Assembly (NCBI GenBank): GCA_000153745.1
Contig: DS022282.1
Coordinates: 2,102,783 to 2,166,782 of the forward strand
Length of the DNA: 64,000 bases
Reading direction: 5' to 3'
DNA from: Rhodobacterales bacterium HTCC2255
GTDB lineage: Bacteria > Pseudomonadota > Alphaproteobacteria > Rhodobacterales > Rhodobacteraceae
Shown: positions 1-8,526 of the stretch, piece by piece
Layout: every line of letters begins with the position of its first letter
Numbering within the stretch: position 1 is the stretch's first letter
Made by a program: the position numbers and the translations under genes
Notes under the pieces: generated by a model
What the model saw: only the letters and a program-made list of their open reading frames with translations
Told to the model about the DNA's origin: nothing
Database searches by the model: none

Positions 1-103
1 GAGCTAATTTTATGCAGGGCCTGAAGACGGTATTTATGGAAAACAAACAAAGGCAGCACTAGTAAATTTCTACAGAAAAAATAACAAGATTTACGATGGT
101 AAC
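1..103 (+). other. Coding remnant upstream of the DUF1800 gene (PG-binding-like domain, apparent frameshift)
   Basis: In the same frame as the downstream DUF1800 gene, codons from position 8 to 103 translate to a stretch resembling the end of a peptidoglycan-binding (PG_binding_1) domain. It contains AGPEDGIYGKQTKAAL followed by NFYRKNN. An in-frame TAA at 5-7 interrupts it, and no ATG, GTG or TTG lies between 8 and 104. In the other frame the first six bases read Glu-Leu. One extra base near position 6 would give Glu-Leu-Asn-Phe-Tyr-Ala-Gly-Pro, a very typical start of this repeat. I infer that the real protein extends to the left of the window and that the frame is broken here, either by a true mutation or by a sequence error. 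Confidence 0.5.
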
Positions 104-2767
104 GTGAGCAAAAATGAATTTACTGATCTTTCAGCAAAAATGCCAAAGAGCTTTTCTAAGGATAATTTAATTCTAGAAGTATCAAACACACGTCTAAGAG
201 ATAGCTTCATAAAAAATACTTTAAATTTAAAAGATTACAGTAATGACATTAAGTCGCTGAATGCAGTCTTTGAAAAAAACGATCAAGGTAATGCATGGCT
301 GCAAAAAAATGTAACTTTCGAAGATGCAAGACATTTAATATCCAGAACAGGTATTGGAGCGCACCCCACTGAAATTTTTAAAATCGTTGGATTAACTCGC
401 AGTCAAGCAATAAGCCAAATTATTGAAAATATTGATAGCAGAGTTACCAATACAAAAACTCCTACATTTTTTAATGAACCATATCCAAATTATTGGATAC
501 AAGGTGACCTCGATGAAAATGATCAACAAAAATTTAGAGTAGCCCGCGACAAAGAAATTGAAGAGTTGAGATTATGGTGGGTTAGCGAAATGTTAACAAC
601 ACAGAGCCCCGCCGCCGAAAAACTCATAATGTTCTGGCACAATCATTTTGTTTCGTCTTATTCAGGCATAAACCAAAATGTACACTTAATTGCGAAACAA
701 CATTGGACTTTTAGACAACTCGGCCACACAAACTTCAGGGCACTCGCGAAAGCGATCATCAAAGATGCCGCAATGCTTGAATATCTTGACAATAAACAGA
801 GTAGAAAGAAAAATCCAAACGAAAACTTTGCCCGTGAACTGCTTGAGTTATTTGTAATTGGCGAAGGAAATTATTCAGAAAAAACTGTGAAAGAAGTTGC
901 CAGGGCATTTACTGGCTATAGTTCGAATGGATTACGACAAGATGAGTTTAGATTTAACCATTGGGACCATGACAACGGCTGGAAAATAATATTTGATAGA
1001 AAAGGTCATTTCGACGGGGATGACGTAATAGATATTCTCTTAAACCAATCTGAAACTGCTGAGTTTATAACAAGAAAATTCTGGAAAAATTATGTATCTG
1101 ATTTCAATTTTAATGATGATGAAATTAAAAAAATTGCCATAATGTTCAAAAGTAGCGACTATGATATAAAGACGCTTTTAAGATCAACTCTTAGTTCAAA
1201 ATCATTCTGGGCAACTCAAAATCGGGCCACAATAGTAAAATCTCCAATAGATTTCATAATAGGAACTATAAGGTCTACGGGTAGACTGCCTGATACTTGG
1301 CCATCAATTCCTAATGAATTATCAACCCTAGGCCAAAACATTTTTGAGCCCCCAAATGTCGCGGGATGGCCAGGAGCTGGGGACTGGATAGTTCCCTCTC
1401 GCCTATTGATGCGAAGGGGAATGTTATCAAGTCTAGCGAATCCACCACAATCTGAAAATTTAAATCTATCAGATAACATGATGATGAATATGTTTTCTAA
1501 TGCAAATATGGATGCCAGTGAAGATCCAAATCACATAAATAATATATACCTGAGGTATGCCGCAGAAAATTTTGAAGGACCACCAGAATACATTCTACAG
1601 GCAATCGATAAAAATAATAAACTCATCTGGAGGAGTGATAGAACCAAAGCAAAAGGCGGAATTGACACTTCATTATTTGGAGAAAATAATAATCAAAATA
1701 AGAACTGGCAAATCCAACACTTCGAAGTGCCTGGCGATCTAAATCCAGAGTTTTTTAAACTTTTCTTCTTAAATGATCGTGCTGGACCTAGTGGAACAGG
1801 AGATCGGAATTTATTTATTGATTGGGTCACAATACCAGGCAAAAAATTCATGGCCTCAGATGGCTACCAGTCAACAAACTGTTCAAATGCAAACCAGAAC
1901 CCAGGTGCATTGTATTGTGGTGGTTTTTTAAAGTTAAAAACATTTAAAAGCTTAGTTGGTCGTCCCAATACACAAAAATTAAACACACGAAATTATAATG
2001 GATTAAGCTTTGAACGCATTACTTTTGATTGGGCTAATGATTTAAAAGAAAATAATTATAATAGATGGGCAAATTTTAACATATCACTATCAAAGCCCAA
2101 ATTTAAAAATATAGAATTAGATGCCATCAGAATAAGTATTGTTCGCAATAGGGATAACATGGGCGAAAAAATATTTATGCGACTGGAAGAACGCAACTGT
2201 TTTCCAAGTTGTATTGGGGGGCCCTTACCAAGATCCGCATTCAGAGACAATAAATCGAAAAATCTATCTGTAAATTATCTCATATCTGGAGCAACAGATC
2301 ATAAAGAAAGCAGGCAATGGTATGACCTATCAAAGGAAAGCAAAGAATTTGTTGCAGAATTAGTTATGGCGATCCCACAGATGCTGACTGAAATGAAGAA
2401 GGGTCGGCATTGGAAAAATAGGAATGGGATAAATAAATTTGATGGTTGGAAGCCTGTTTTTAAACAAATAGAATTGAGACTCCCAAAAAGTAAATATGCA
2501 AAAACAGCAAAAAACCTTCCAATCAAGGTTTATAAATCAAAAAATAATAACAACGAAATGATGCAAATGATGTCTGATTTGAAAAGTGTTAAACCACTTA
2601 AAATGCATGGCAGAAACTCAAGTGACGTAAGTTGGGTAAATTACATTGGAAGAAATAATGCGAAAAAACCTGCGGAATTATTTTTAGCCCAAGCCCCAGT
2701 TTCAGTTTCAATGGAATCTCAAGCACTAGGTGAGATTTTTTCTGACCCCGTATTTAACTTAAAATAA
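104..2767 (+). CDS. DUF1800 family protein with C-terminal carbohydrate-binding-like module
   Basis: Residues ~70-440 carry the hallmarks of DUF1800: AEKLIMFWHNHF, AMLEYLDN followed by NPNENFARELLELF, the YSEKTV/ARAFTGY segment, VKSPIDFIIG and PPNVAGWPG. The biochemical role of DUF1800 is unknown. Residues ~485-590 resemble a calcium-dependent xylan-binding type module (CBM60/CBM36-like): a Phe-Phe-Leu-Asn-Asp strand followed by GTGDRNLFIDWV. A further region (~640-790) of beta-rich appearance is unassigned. The GTG at 104 is the first usable start, but the coding signal clearly continues upstream, so the N-terminus given here is probably artificial and any signal peptide is missing. The DUF1501 gene follows after 12 nt, the usual partner of DUF1800, so the two are probably co-transcribed and act together at the cell surface or in the periplasm (inference). 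Confidence 0.85.
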   Translation: MSKNEFTDLSAKMPKSFSKDNLILEVSNTRLRDSFIKNTLNLKDYSNDIKSLNAVFEKNDQGNAWLQKNVTFEDARHLISRTGIGAHPTEIFKIVGLTRSQAISQIIENIDSRVTNTKTPTFFNEPYPNYWIQGDLDENDQQKFRVARDKEIEELRLWWVSEMLTTQSPAAEKLIMFWHNHFVSSYSGINQNVHLIAKQHWTFRQLGHTNFRALAKAIIKDAAMLEYLDNKQSRKKNPNENFARELLELFVIGEGNYSEKTVKEVARAFTGYSSNGLRQDEFRFNHWDHDNGWKIIFDRKGHFDGDDVIDILLNQSETAEFITRKFWKNYVSDFNFNDDEIKKIAIMFKSSDYDIKTLLRSTLSSKSFWATQNRATIVKSPIDFIIGTIRSTGRLPDTWPSIPNELSTLGQNIFEPPNVAGWPGAGDWIVPSRLLMRRGMLSSLANPPQSENLNLSDNMMMNMFSNANMDASEDPNHINNIYLRYAAENFEGPPEYILQAIDKNNKLIWRSDRTKAKGGIDTSLFGENNNQNKNWQIQHFEVPGDLNPEFFKLFFLNDRAGPSGTGDRNLFIDWVTIPGKKFMASDGYQSTNCSNANQNPGALYCGGFLKLKTFKSLVGRPNTQKLNTRNYNGLSFERITFDWANDLKENNYNRWANFNISLSKPKFKNIELDAIRISIVRNRDNMGEKIFMRLEERNCFPSCIGGPLPRSAFRDNKSKNLSVNYLISGATDHKESRQWYDLSKESKEFVAELVMAIPQMLTEMKKGRHWKNRNGINKFDGWKPVFKQIELRLPKSKYAKTAKNLPIKVYKSKNNNNEMMQMMSDLKSVKPLKMHGRNSSDVSWVNYIGRNNAKKPAELFLAQAPVSVSMESQALGEIFSDPVFNLK

Positions 2768-2779
2768 AAAGGAAATGAA

Positions 2780-3946
2780 ATGAATAGACGAGATCTCATA
2801 AATTTTCTTGCTGCAGGAATTGCTATTCCTCTAGCACCCATTTCTATTTCAGCGGCCAGTATAAAAAGTGGGAAACGATTAATCCTTGTCGAACTGTCTG
2901 GAGCGAATGATGGCTTAAATACGGTCATACCAATCAAGGATGAAAGATATAGCGAACTTAGGCCAAGAATTAAAATAGATAGATCAAAAGCATTTAATCT
3001 TGGGAATGGCCTTGTTTTAAATAGTGCCATGAGGAGCCTAGATGGCGCCCTGCAGGCTGGTGATTTAGCAATCATGCAAGGCTTAGGATATCCCGGACAA
3101 AACAGATCACACTTCAAATCGATTGCACTCTGGGAAACAGGCGGCGATGGAACAAAATCAGGAAAAAATGGTTGGCTCACCGAAGATATAGAACAAATGG
3201 CCGGCAGCAACCAATTAGATGCACACGGAATAAGCCTTGATGGGGGAATGGGTATCTTTGCCTCACCCTCTGGTGTTTGGCTATCAATGACTTCCTTGGG
3301 TCAGTTTTCAACACTACAAAATAAATTGGTCATGCCAAACCAAACATTAACAAATAACCCCGCGCTCTCATTTGTTTTAGACAGAGGGCAAGCTTTAAAC
3401 TCTTCAATGCAGAGTATTTCATCTAAATTATCCAGGTTACGTAATAAAAACTTGAACATTAATGCAGGCGATTTTGGGAAACAGGCAAGTATGGCAGCAT
3501 ATTTGATCGATGCAGGTATTTCAGCCCCTGTCCTCAAAATTAAGATCGGCAGTTTTGACACTCACGAGAACCAGACTTGGCGTCACAGAAGGTTACTTCA
3601 AGATTTAAGTAAGGGCTTGAGTGGCCTTCGCCGCGCATTAAAACAAAGCGGGCATTGGGAAAATACGTTGATTATGACATACTCCGAGTTTGGAAGGCGA
3701 GCAAAAGAAAATGAATCAGGCGGAACTGATCACGGCACTGCAGCTCCCCATTTTCTGATGAGTGGATCGCTTGAGGGGGGATTATGGGGAATTCATCCAG
3801 ATCTAGGCAATTTAAAAGATGGTGATGTCCAATTCACAACTGATTATAGGGTTGTTTACGATAAAATTTTATCAGACTGGTTTGGATTGGAACAAAATAG
3901 ATTTAAAAATTATCGCTCAAAAATTACTGATGGATTATTTTCTTAA
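2780..3946 (+). CDS. DUF1501 family secreted protein
   Basis: A 388-residue protein of the DUF1501 family, a branch of the alkaline phosphatase/sulfatase-like fold whose substrate is not established. Diagnostic segments are VELSGANDGLNTVIP near the N-terminus, LGYPGQNRSHFKS (~residues 105-117), GSFDTHENQ (~257-265), and TYSEFGRRAKENESGGTDHG (~300-319), followed by an Ala-Ala-Pro-His motif. The N-terminus has a twin-arginine-like start (MNRRDLINFLAAG) and a hydrophobic stretch ending in an Ala-rich region, which suggests Tat export. A GGAA-type ribosome site lies just ahead of the ATG. It lies 12 nt after the DUF1800 gene, a pairing seen widely in bacteria. The enzymatic activity cannot be read from the sequence. 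Confidence 0.88.
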   Translation: MNRRDLINFLAAGIAIPLAPISISAASIKSGKRLILVELSGANDGLNTVIPIKDERYSELRPRIKIDRSKAFNLGNGLVLNSAMRSLDGALQAGDLAIMQGLGYPGQNRSHFKSIALWETGGDGTKSGKNGWLTEDIEQMAGSNQLDAHGISLDGGMGIFASPSGVWLSMTSLGQFSTLQNKLVMPNQTLTNNPALSFVLDRGQALNSSMQSISSKLSRLRNKNLNINAGDFGKQASMAAYLIDAGISAPVLKIKIGSFDTHENQTWRHRRLLQDLSKGLSGLRRALKQSGHWENTLIMTYSEFGRRAKENESGGTDHGTAAPHFLMSGSLEGGLWGIHPDLGNLKDGDVQFTTDYRVVYDKILSDWFGLEQNRFKNYRSKITDGLFS

Positions 3947-4217
3947 TATTTAAATATTAATCACCAAATCTACTTTAATTTTCTTAATATAGTATTAAAT
4001 CGATATCTTATAAAAAACTTACCGGTGTGTGACCCCAGCAATGTCAATGTGTTCTACTGGGAGGCATGTATGGGGTGCTGATGTTATTATATTATGAATA
4101 TATGCACTCTTGAAATAATTTATTCTTTGTTGATGAGTGTGAGGCTTGTCTTTTAGTTATTATTGTAAGAGTATTATTATGATATGATGATAACTAAAAA
4201 TAATTGGGGTAATTTTT
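3947..4217. other. Intergenic region upstream of the subtilisin-like protease gene
   Basis: About 270 bases separate the DUF1501 gene from the protease gene. The first 70 bases are AT-rich. A patch at ~4021-4082 is much richer in GC (it contains gtgtgaccccagcaatg and gggaggcatgtatggggt), and then AT-rich DNA resumes. I see no complete hairpin terminator and no coding frame that resembles a protein. The protease promoter and leader presumably lie here, but I cannot point to convincing -35/-10 boxes. Confidence 0.3.
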
Positions 4218-6497
4218 ATGTACTTTTATTTAAAACAGCTATTTCAAAACATAATTTTATTAACTCACTCAAGGCGACCACCAGATGCCATAAGTCAAAA
4301 AGTATCTTCAATATTATTAATTTTACTTCTTCCTTTTTCACTATTCATGACGGGATGTGGGGGCGGTGGAACTACTACCGCGACATCAACTTACAGAAAT
4401 ACAATTGAGGGTGTTTACGGCACCGAATATAATGACCAAGTTGGATTGGCGCAGATAAACGCAGTCACTCTAAACAACTACGGCCACAATGGCTCAGGCG
4501 TAAAAGTTGCAGTAGTGGATTCTGGAATTGCGTCATCACACGCAGAATTTGGCCGGACAGTTTATGGTAGGGATTTTGGAGGCAGCACCAATGGCTATGG
4601 AAGTGACGAGGATGGACACGGCACTCACGTTGCCTCTATAATAGCTGGCGACAGGGATGGCTCAGGCATGAGGGGGGTTGCATATGAGGCAACTCTATAT
4701 GATTATAGGGTCGCAAATGATGCAGGATCACTTGTTGGTTTGAACAATAAAATTCCAGTTTTTAATCAACATGTTACAGATAATATTAAAGTTTCCAATA
4801 ACAGCTGGGGCACCCCAAACGCAGAAATTAACGAATATAGTGAAGCAACTATAAGAGCTGCTATCCCTAATACAATCCTAGCCGCAAAAAATGCCGTTGA
4901 TAATGGGACACTTTTTGTTTTTGCCGCGGGAAATGACGGTGCATATCACTCAAATTTATGGGGTGGTTTAGGTTATAGAATTTCTGAGTTAACTGATGCT
5001 TGGCTAACCGTTGTGTCAGTTGATCCTAATAATAAAGAAACTATTTATACAAATAGATGTGGTATTGCCGCATCTATTTGCGTGACAGCCCCTGGTGGAG
5101 GAGATAGCCAATCAACCAAAGGCATTTATGCAGCTGACAATGACGGAGGATATATACGCTTATCTGGCACATCTATGGCAGCACCCCACGTAACTGGCTT
5201 AGCCGCAGCACTGATGAGTAAATTTCCAAGCCTCACAAATAAACAAATAGCTACACGTATTAAAACTACAAGTTCTCTGGAAAATCTTACCAGTTCCTCA
5301 GGTAGAACTTTAGCATCTCATGGTGAAGCTTACATGCAGAGTGTATTTGGACATGGGTTAGTTAATGCAACCGCGGCAAGCGCATCAATAGGCTCACTCA
5401 ATATGGGAACAGACTCAAACCTATTTTCAGGCTCTAAGATTGATTTGAGTAAATCCAAGATGCAGTTACCCTCTGGATTATCTGCAAGTATTAAGCGCGC
5501 AATATTGGCAGATGAATTTGTAGCCTTCGATAGCTTTGATGGCGCTGAATTTATTGTTACGGGAAATACGGTCTTTGAGGATAAGTATAATAATCAAAAT
5601 ATTGTACTGTTGGGTTACTTTGCTGACGCTCGTGATGAAAATGTACAAATCGGGCAGAAGTTTTCATTTACAAATACTTCACTAGGTGAGCTTCGGGGAA
5701 TGAATTGGAATATATCTCAGGGAAACTCTGAGGTATCTCTGGCACAGACAAACTACTGGGGTGAAAAGGCTAGCCTTATTGCAAGACCAAACTTCTTTAC
5801 ATCTTCACCAACCAGTCAATTCAACATGAAAATACCTTATTCTGAGACACACAGTCTTAGCGCATTTATTCAGGCTCCAGATATGCAAGGCGACATTCGT
5901 GATCGAACTGGGTTTGGTTTAGCATTAGATTGGGCACCAACTGACCGAAGTAGTCTACACTCTTCGATTTCACATGTAGATACAAATGTATCCCTCGCAG
6001 CAACAAATAACTTAGCTAGTCAAATGACAAATGCTGATATTTTGAATTTAAGCTTTAAACATAAAGTTAACAAAGGTTTTGAAATTTTTGGTAGTTTATC
6101 TCACTATGGGATAGGAGACATAGCAGCAAGTCCAACAGCATTTGGTATAAGCAATGCAGAGTATACCAGCAAAACCCTTGGCGCAGAGTTTGTAAGTGAG
6201 AGTGGATCTAAATACAGTATAGGCGTGTTCGATAGCGCAACCATGGCAAAAGGAAGTGTGGCATTCCAGACTGCTACTGGACGTTCTACAGATGGCACAA
6301 TATCTTATCAAACAAAAGAATACTCTAATGGCAGTGGATACTTTAACACGGATAACTTGGCATTGTTTTTTGCTGGATCAATACCAATAAATTATAAAGG
6401 TTCTAAAAATTCTATATTCAGCTATAACTATCAATCAATTCCGAGTAATTCACTTGGTAGAGGTCAGATAGGAGTTCAAATATCACACGTATTCTAA
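4218..6497 (+). CDS. Subtilisin-family (S8) serine protease, lipoprotein autotransporter type
   Basis: A 759-residue predicted surface protease. The N-terminus has a hydrophobic stretch ending in a lipobox (LFMTGC, Cys47), so lipid modification is likely. The S8 catalytic triad is complete: Asp101 in VAVVDSGI, His134 in GHGTHVAS and Ser319 in LSGTSMAAPHVTG, with the oxyanion Asn239 in FAAGND. Residues ~480-759 lack protease motifs, show alternating beta-strand-like patterns and end in Phe (ISHVF), as expected of an outer-membrane autotransporter beta-barrel. The combination of lipobox, S8 passenger and barrel is known from Neisseria NalP, which processes surface proteins; a similar role is inferred only. 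The start has a weak GGGG ribosome site. It follows the DUF1800/DUF1501 pair and overlaps the next lipoprotein gene by 16 nt. Confidence 0.85.
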   Translation: MYFYLKQLFQNIILLTHSRRPPDAISQKVSSILLILLLPFSLFMTGCGGGGTTTATSTYRNTIEGVYGTEYNDQVGLAQINAVTLNNYGHNGSGVKVAVVDSGIASSHAEFGRTVYGRDFGGSTNGYGSDEDGHGTHVASIIAGDRDGSGMRGVAYEATLYDYRVANDAGSLVGLNNKIPVFNQHVTDNIKVSNNSWGTPNAEINEYSEATIRAAIPNTILAAKNAVDNGTLFVFAAGNDGAYHSNLWGGLGYRISELTDAWLTVVSVDPNNKETIYTNRCGIAASICVTAPGGGDSQSTKGIYAADNDGGYIRLSGTSMAAPHVTGLAAALMSKFPSLTNKQIATRIKTTSSLENLTSSSGRTLASHGEAYMQSVFGHGLVNATAASASIGSLNMGTDSNLFSGSKIDLSKSKMQLPSGLSASIKRAILADEFVAFDSFDGAEFIVTGNTVFEDKYNNQNIVLLGYFADARDENVQIGQKFSFTNTSLGELRGMNWNISQGNSEVSLAQTNYWGEKASLIARPNFFTSSPTSQFNMKIPYSETHSLSAFIQAPDMQGDIRDRTGFGLALDWAPTDRSSLHSSISHVDTNVSLAATNNLASQMTNADILNLSFKHKVNKGFEIFGSLSHYGIGDIAASPTAFGISNAEYTSKTLGAEFVSESGSKYSIGVFDSATMAKGSVAFQTATGRSTDGTISYQTKEYSNGSGYFNTDNLALFFAGSIPINYKGSKNSIFSYNYQSIPSNSLGRGQIGVQISHVF

Positions 6498-6979
6498 AAG
6501 TAGTTTTCCTAGGCCTTTTTGGGCTAGTAGGTTGCACCCAAACAGTAAGCCCAACCGCTTCTGTTGACACAACAAAGTGTGAAATTATAAGTGAATATGC
6601 TGGGAGGTTTACCAGCGAGGTTGGCAAACCTAATCATTACTTTGATAGAGATTACATTGAGAGTATATTTCTAGAAAACCAAACTTTTGGTGCTTCCACA
6701 TCTCATAATATTTCAGCCAGCGCATCTGTATTCCTTGCACTTGCAGCCTATCAAGGAACTGCCGGCACAAATATACATATAGAACATAAAATCATAGGTA
6801 ATGCACTTAATTTAGATATCACACATAAAACTGACTTGATTGCTGCAGCAGTGATGAACCAACCCTTTTATTTGATTACAACTTCAGCAAACTGTAAAAT
6901 AAATGTAATTTCAGAACAACATTCAAATCCAGATGACATAGGACAAGGCCTAGTTAAAGAAACCCCAATCAAAGAATAG
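6482..6979 (+). CDS. Small lipoprotein, apparent ATC (non-AUG) start
   Basis: An open frame of 165 codons with no ATG, GTG or TTG near its 5' end, so standard gene callers miss it. From the ATC at 6482 it reads Ile/Met-Thr-Arg-Ile-Leu-Lys, a hydrophobic run, and a clean lipobox LFGLVGC (Cys18). It continues to a TAG at 6977-6979 without interruption. A GGAG ribosome site at 6471-6474 lies 7 nt before the ATC. The gene overlaps the end of the protease gene by 16 nt, which suggests translational coupling. The mature part is ~148 residues with two further Cys (in TTKC and SANC) and no family I recognise. Either AUC initiation or a recent ATG-to-ATC change is possible. An outer-membrane helper of the protease is a guess from position only. 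Confidence 0.6.
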   Translation: MTRILKVVFLGLFGLVGCTQTVSPTASVDTTKCEIISEYAGRFTSEVGKPNHYFDRDYIESIFLENQTFGASTSHNISASASVFLALAAYQGTAGTNIHIEHKIIGNALNLDITHKTDLIAAAVMNQPFYLITTSANCKINVISEQHSNPDDIGQGLVKETPIKE

Positions 6980-7111
6980 GATTCTCTGTAACTTTTGAAC
7001 ATAAATGACTACTTTTGGATTGAAATCTGTTATACGCTCTCTTCATTCAAATACTGGGACAAGGCTAATTATGTGAATGTAATCAACAGGCAAATGGAAT
7101 TTATCAAATAT

Positions 7112-7168
7112 TTGGTGCGGCCGAGAAGACTCGAACTTCCACGGGTCTTACCCCACAGCGACCTCAAC
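7112..7168 (-). repeat. Attachment site (displaced tRNA-Leu 3' fragment), distal copy
   Basis: 57 bases identical to 13503-13559. It covers the tRNA-Leu sequence from the anticodon loop through the variable arm, T arm, acceptor strand and the encoded CCA. The upstream half of a tRNA (acceptor 5' strand and D arm) is absent beyond 7168, so this is a fragment rather than a second tRNA gene. It marks the element boundary furthest from the integrase. Confidence 0.92.
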
Positions 7169-7295
7169 ATATGTACATTAAGATCATACTTTCAATTACT
7201 TATAGTAATTCCCTGCATGTAGATTCACACAGTAAATACTGCCTGTCAACTCACGACCTATCCCACGATGTGTGCCAATGTGGACCAAATGTGTG

Positions 7296-7330
7296 ACATA
7301 ATGTTGGTACGACAGATAATTACATTATGT
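7296..7330. repeat. Inverted repeat near the distal attachment site
   Basis: ACATAATGT (7296-7304) and ACATTATGT (7322-7330) are exact reverse complements of each other, separated by 17 bases. Each is also nearly palindromic. A similar sequence, ACAATATGT, lies close to the integrase-side attachment repeat (around 13483-13491). They could be arm-type binding sites for the integrase or an excision factor; this is inference. Confidence 0.4.
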
Positions 7331-7411
7331 ATTGCCCCGCCAGTACTCACACAGCAGGATAAAGCCAGTGCAGCTACACAATATTAATCATATCAAGCTG
7401 TAACTTAAGGT

Positions 7412-7435
7412 ACCCCCACCTGGGCCACAGGGGGT
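7412..7435. repeat. GC-rich hairpin in the element's left end
   Basis: ACCCCC (7412-7417) pairs with GGGGGT (7430-7435) around a 12-base loop. It is the most GC-rich patch in this AT-rich stretch. No T-run follows on either strand, so a simple intrinsic terminator is not supported. It may be a structural or protein-binding site of the element, but nothing more can be said. Confidence 0.35.
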
Positions 7436-7510
7436 GTATACGTTATTATTATTGACGCTTGCCAGATTAGTTTAATTACAAGTTGTTAAGTACATAAACT
7501 CAAAAAATAT

Positions 7511-8197
7511 TTAATTTAAGATAACATTACTTTTCCCCATATTACAATCTGCACAATTTGTAATAAGATTTTCGAGATTATTTTGACCACCATGTGAAGC
7601 CGGAATTTTATGATGGACATGTAATTTACATCCATCATCTACAGTTCTTCCACAATCACTACATTTATAATTATCTCTTGCCAAAACTTCAGCTCTACTC
7701 CTTTTAGAAATAGCCTTCCTTCTAAGAGATTTCTTTGATGCATCTATTAATTCATGTTTTGAAATTTGATTATTTTTAAACTGTACAAAGACTTTAAGGA
7801 AATTTTTCCAGGATCCCCAGCGTCTAGCATATGCATCATAAGTTAATGAAGTATTATGTTTTTTATTATATTTTTTCAAATCACCTATTGAGGGTATTTG
7901 ATTACGCCACTTTGCAACATTTTCAATATGCTCAAAAAGTTCATCAAATGAATAGATATGCTTTTTTTTAATATTAACACCTGCTGCAATACACGCCTTT
8001 GAAAAACTACCATCAAAAATGCGTTCTATAGAACAACTGCTATAATATTTAATTCTATGCTTCCAATTATTATATCCGTCTTTAGTAACAAAAGCACCGT
8101 CATTCAATGATTTAGCATATATCTGAATTTGAAGAATAGCTGTATCTTGATTTGCTAATCTACGTGGTTTACTTAAATCCCATATATTGTTTTTCAT
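7511..8197 (-). CDS. HNH endonuclease with homing-endonuclease-associated repeats
   Basis: A 228-residue protein. The C-terminal ~60 residues form an HNH nuclease domain with a zinc knuckle: the first Cys pair in YKCSDCG, the HVHHKIPASHGG catalytic segment, an Asn in NNLENL, and the second Cys pair in NCADCN. The N-terminal ~150 residues contain two similar blocks (ending near ERIFDGSFSKACIAAG and YARRWGSWKNFLKVF) that resemble the DNA-binding repeats often attached to HNH homing-type nucleases. It starts 19 nt after the 92-residue gene and lies last in a minus-strand run beginning with the XRE regulator. The role may be element mobility, anti-competitor cleavage or host defence; the sequence does not decide between these. 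Confidence 0.75.
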   Translation of the reverse strand: MKNNIWDLSKPRRLANQDTAILQIQIYAKSLNDGAFVTKDGYNNWKHRIKYYSSCSIERIFDGSFSKACIAAGVNIKKKHIYSFDELFEHIENVAKWRNQIPSIGDLKKYNKKHNTSLTYDAYARRWGSWKNFLKVFVQFKNNQISKHELIDASKKSLRRKAISKRSRAEVLARDNYKCSDCGRTVDDGCKLHVHHKIPASHGGQNNLENLITNCADCNMGKSNVILN

Positions 8198-8216
8198 AAT
8201 AGTTTCTCTTTTATCA

Positions 8217-8495
8217 TTATTTAATTTTTATTGGCGCAACCACATCTAGGTATGCTTCAAAATTTGGATATTCAGTATATTCTTGTATGATCCCATCAAA
8301 CAATACTTTAACTTGCTTTGGAGAGAGAACACTCCCAATCAACATATAAAATATAGCTGCTGCATTATCATCATGGCGGTCAATAAGCATATCCCAGCCA
8401 TTCTTATAGCCTTCTCTTTTTGCCTTGGGATGCTCGAAACCACTAATAACAAGTATTTTATAAGCCATTGATTTTAAATTATTTAACATTAACAT
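8217..8495 (-). CDS. Small protein of unknown function
   Basis: A frame of 92 codons lying between the XRE regulator and the HNH nuclease, all on the same strand with short gaps (31 and 19 nt), so the three are probably one transcript. An AAGGA ribosome site is only 2-3 nt from the first ATG but about 9 nt from an in-frame ATG at 8489, so the protein probably begins MLNNLKSMAYK. No transmembrane segment or known motif is visible; the sequence is soluble-looking with a Lys-rich first half. I do not recognise the family. A small cofactor of the nuclease or regulator is possible from position alone. Confidence 0.6.
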   Translation of the reverse strand: MLMLNNLKSMAYKILVISGFEHPKAKREGYKNGWDMLIDRHDDNAAAIFYMLIGSVLSPKQVKVLFDGIIQEYTEYPNFEAYLDVVAPIKIK

Positions 8496-8526
8496 TTTCC
8501 TTATATAATTCTCTTAAGTCTATTTT

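Larger units (their letters stand above)
6980..7510. other. Non-coding stretch holding the distal attachment repeat
   Basis: About 530 bases with no credible gene. The first 130 bases belong to the host flank. The 57-bp copy of the tRNA-Leu 3' part lies at 7112-7168. The rest (7169-7510) is the left end of the integrative element and contains two short inverted-repeat structures (annotated separately). A frame open from 6995 to 7222 runs through the attachment repeat and is not considered a gene. Confidence 0.6.

Noticed and set aside
4184-4408. Open frame overlapping the start of the protease gene
   Set aside because: It lies in another frame of the protease signal peptide region and has no protein-like pattern.
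7112-7168. Second tRNA-Leu gene
   Set aside because: Only the 3' part is present. The D arm and 5' acceptor strand are missing beyond 7168.
6995-7222. Open frame of 75 codons across the attachment repeat
   Set aside because: It runs through host flank, tRNA fragment and element DNA and resembles no protein.
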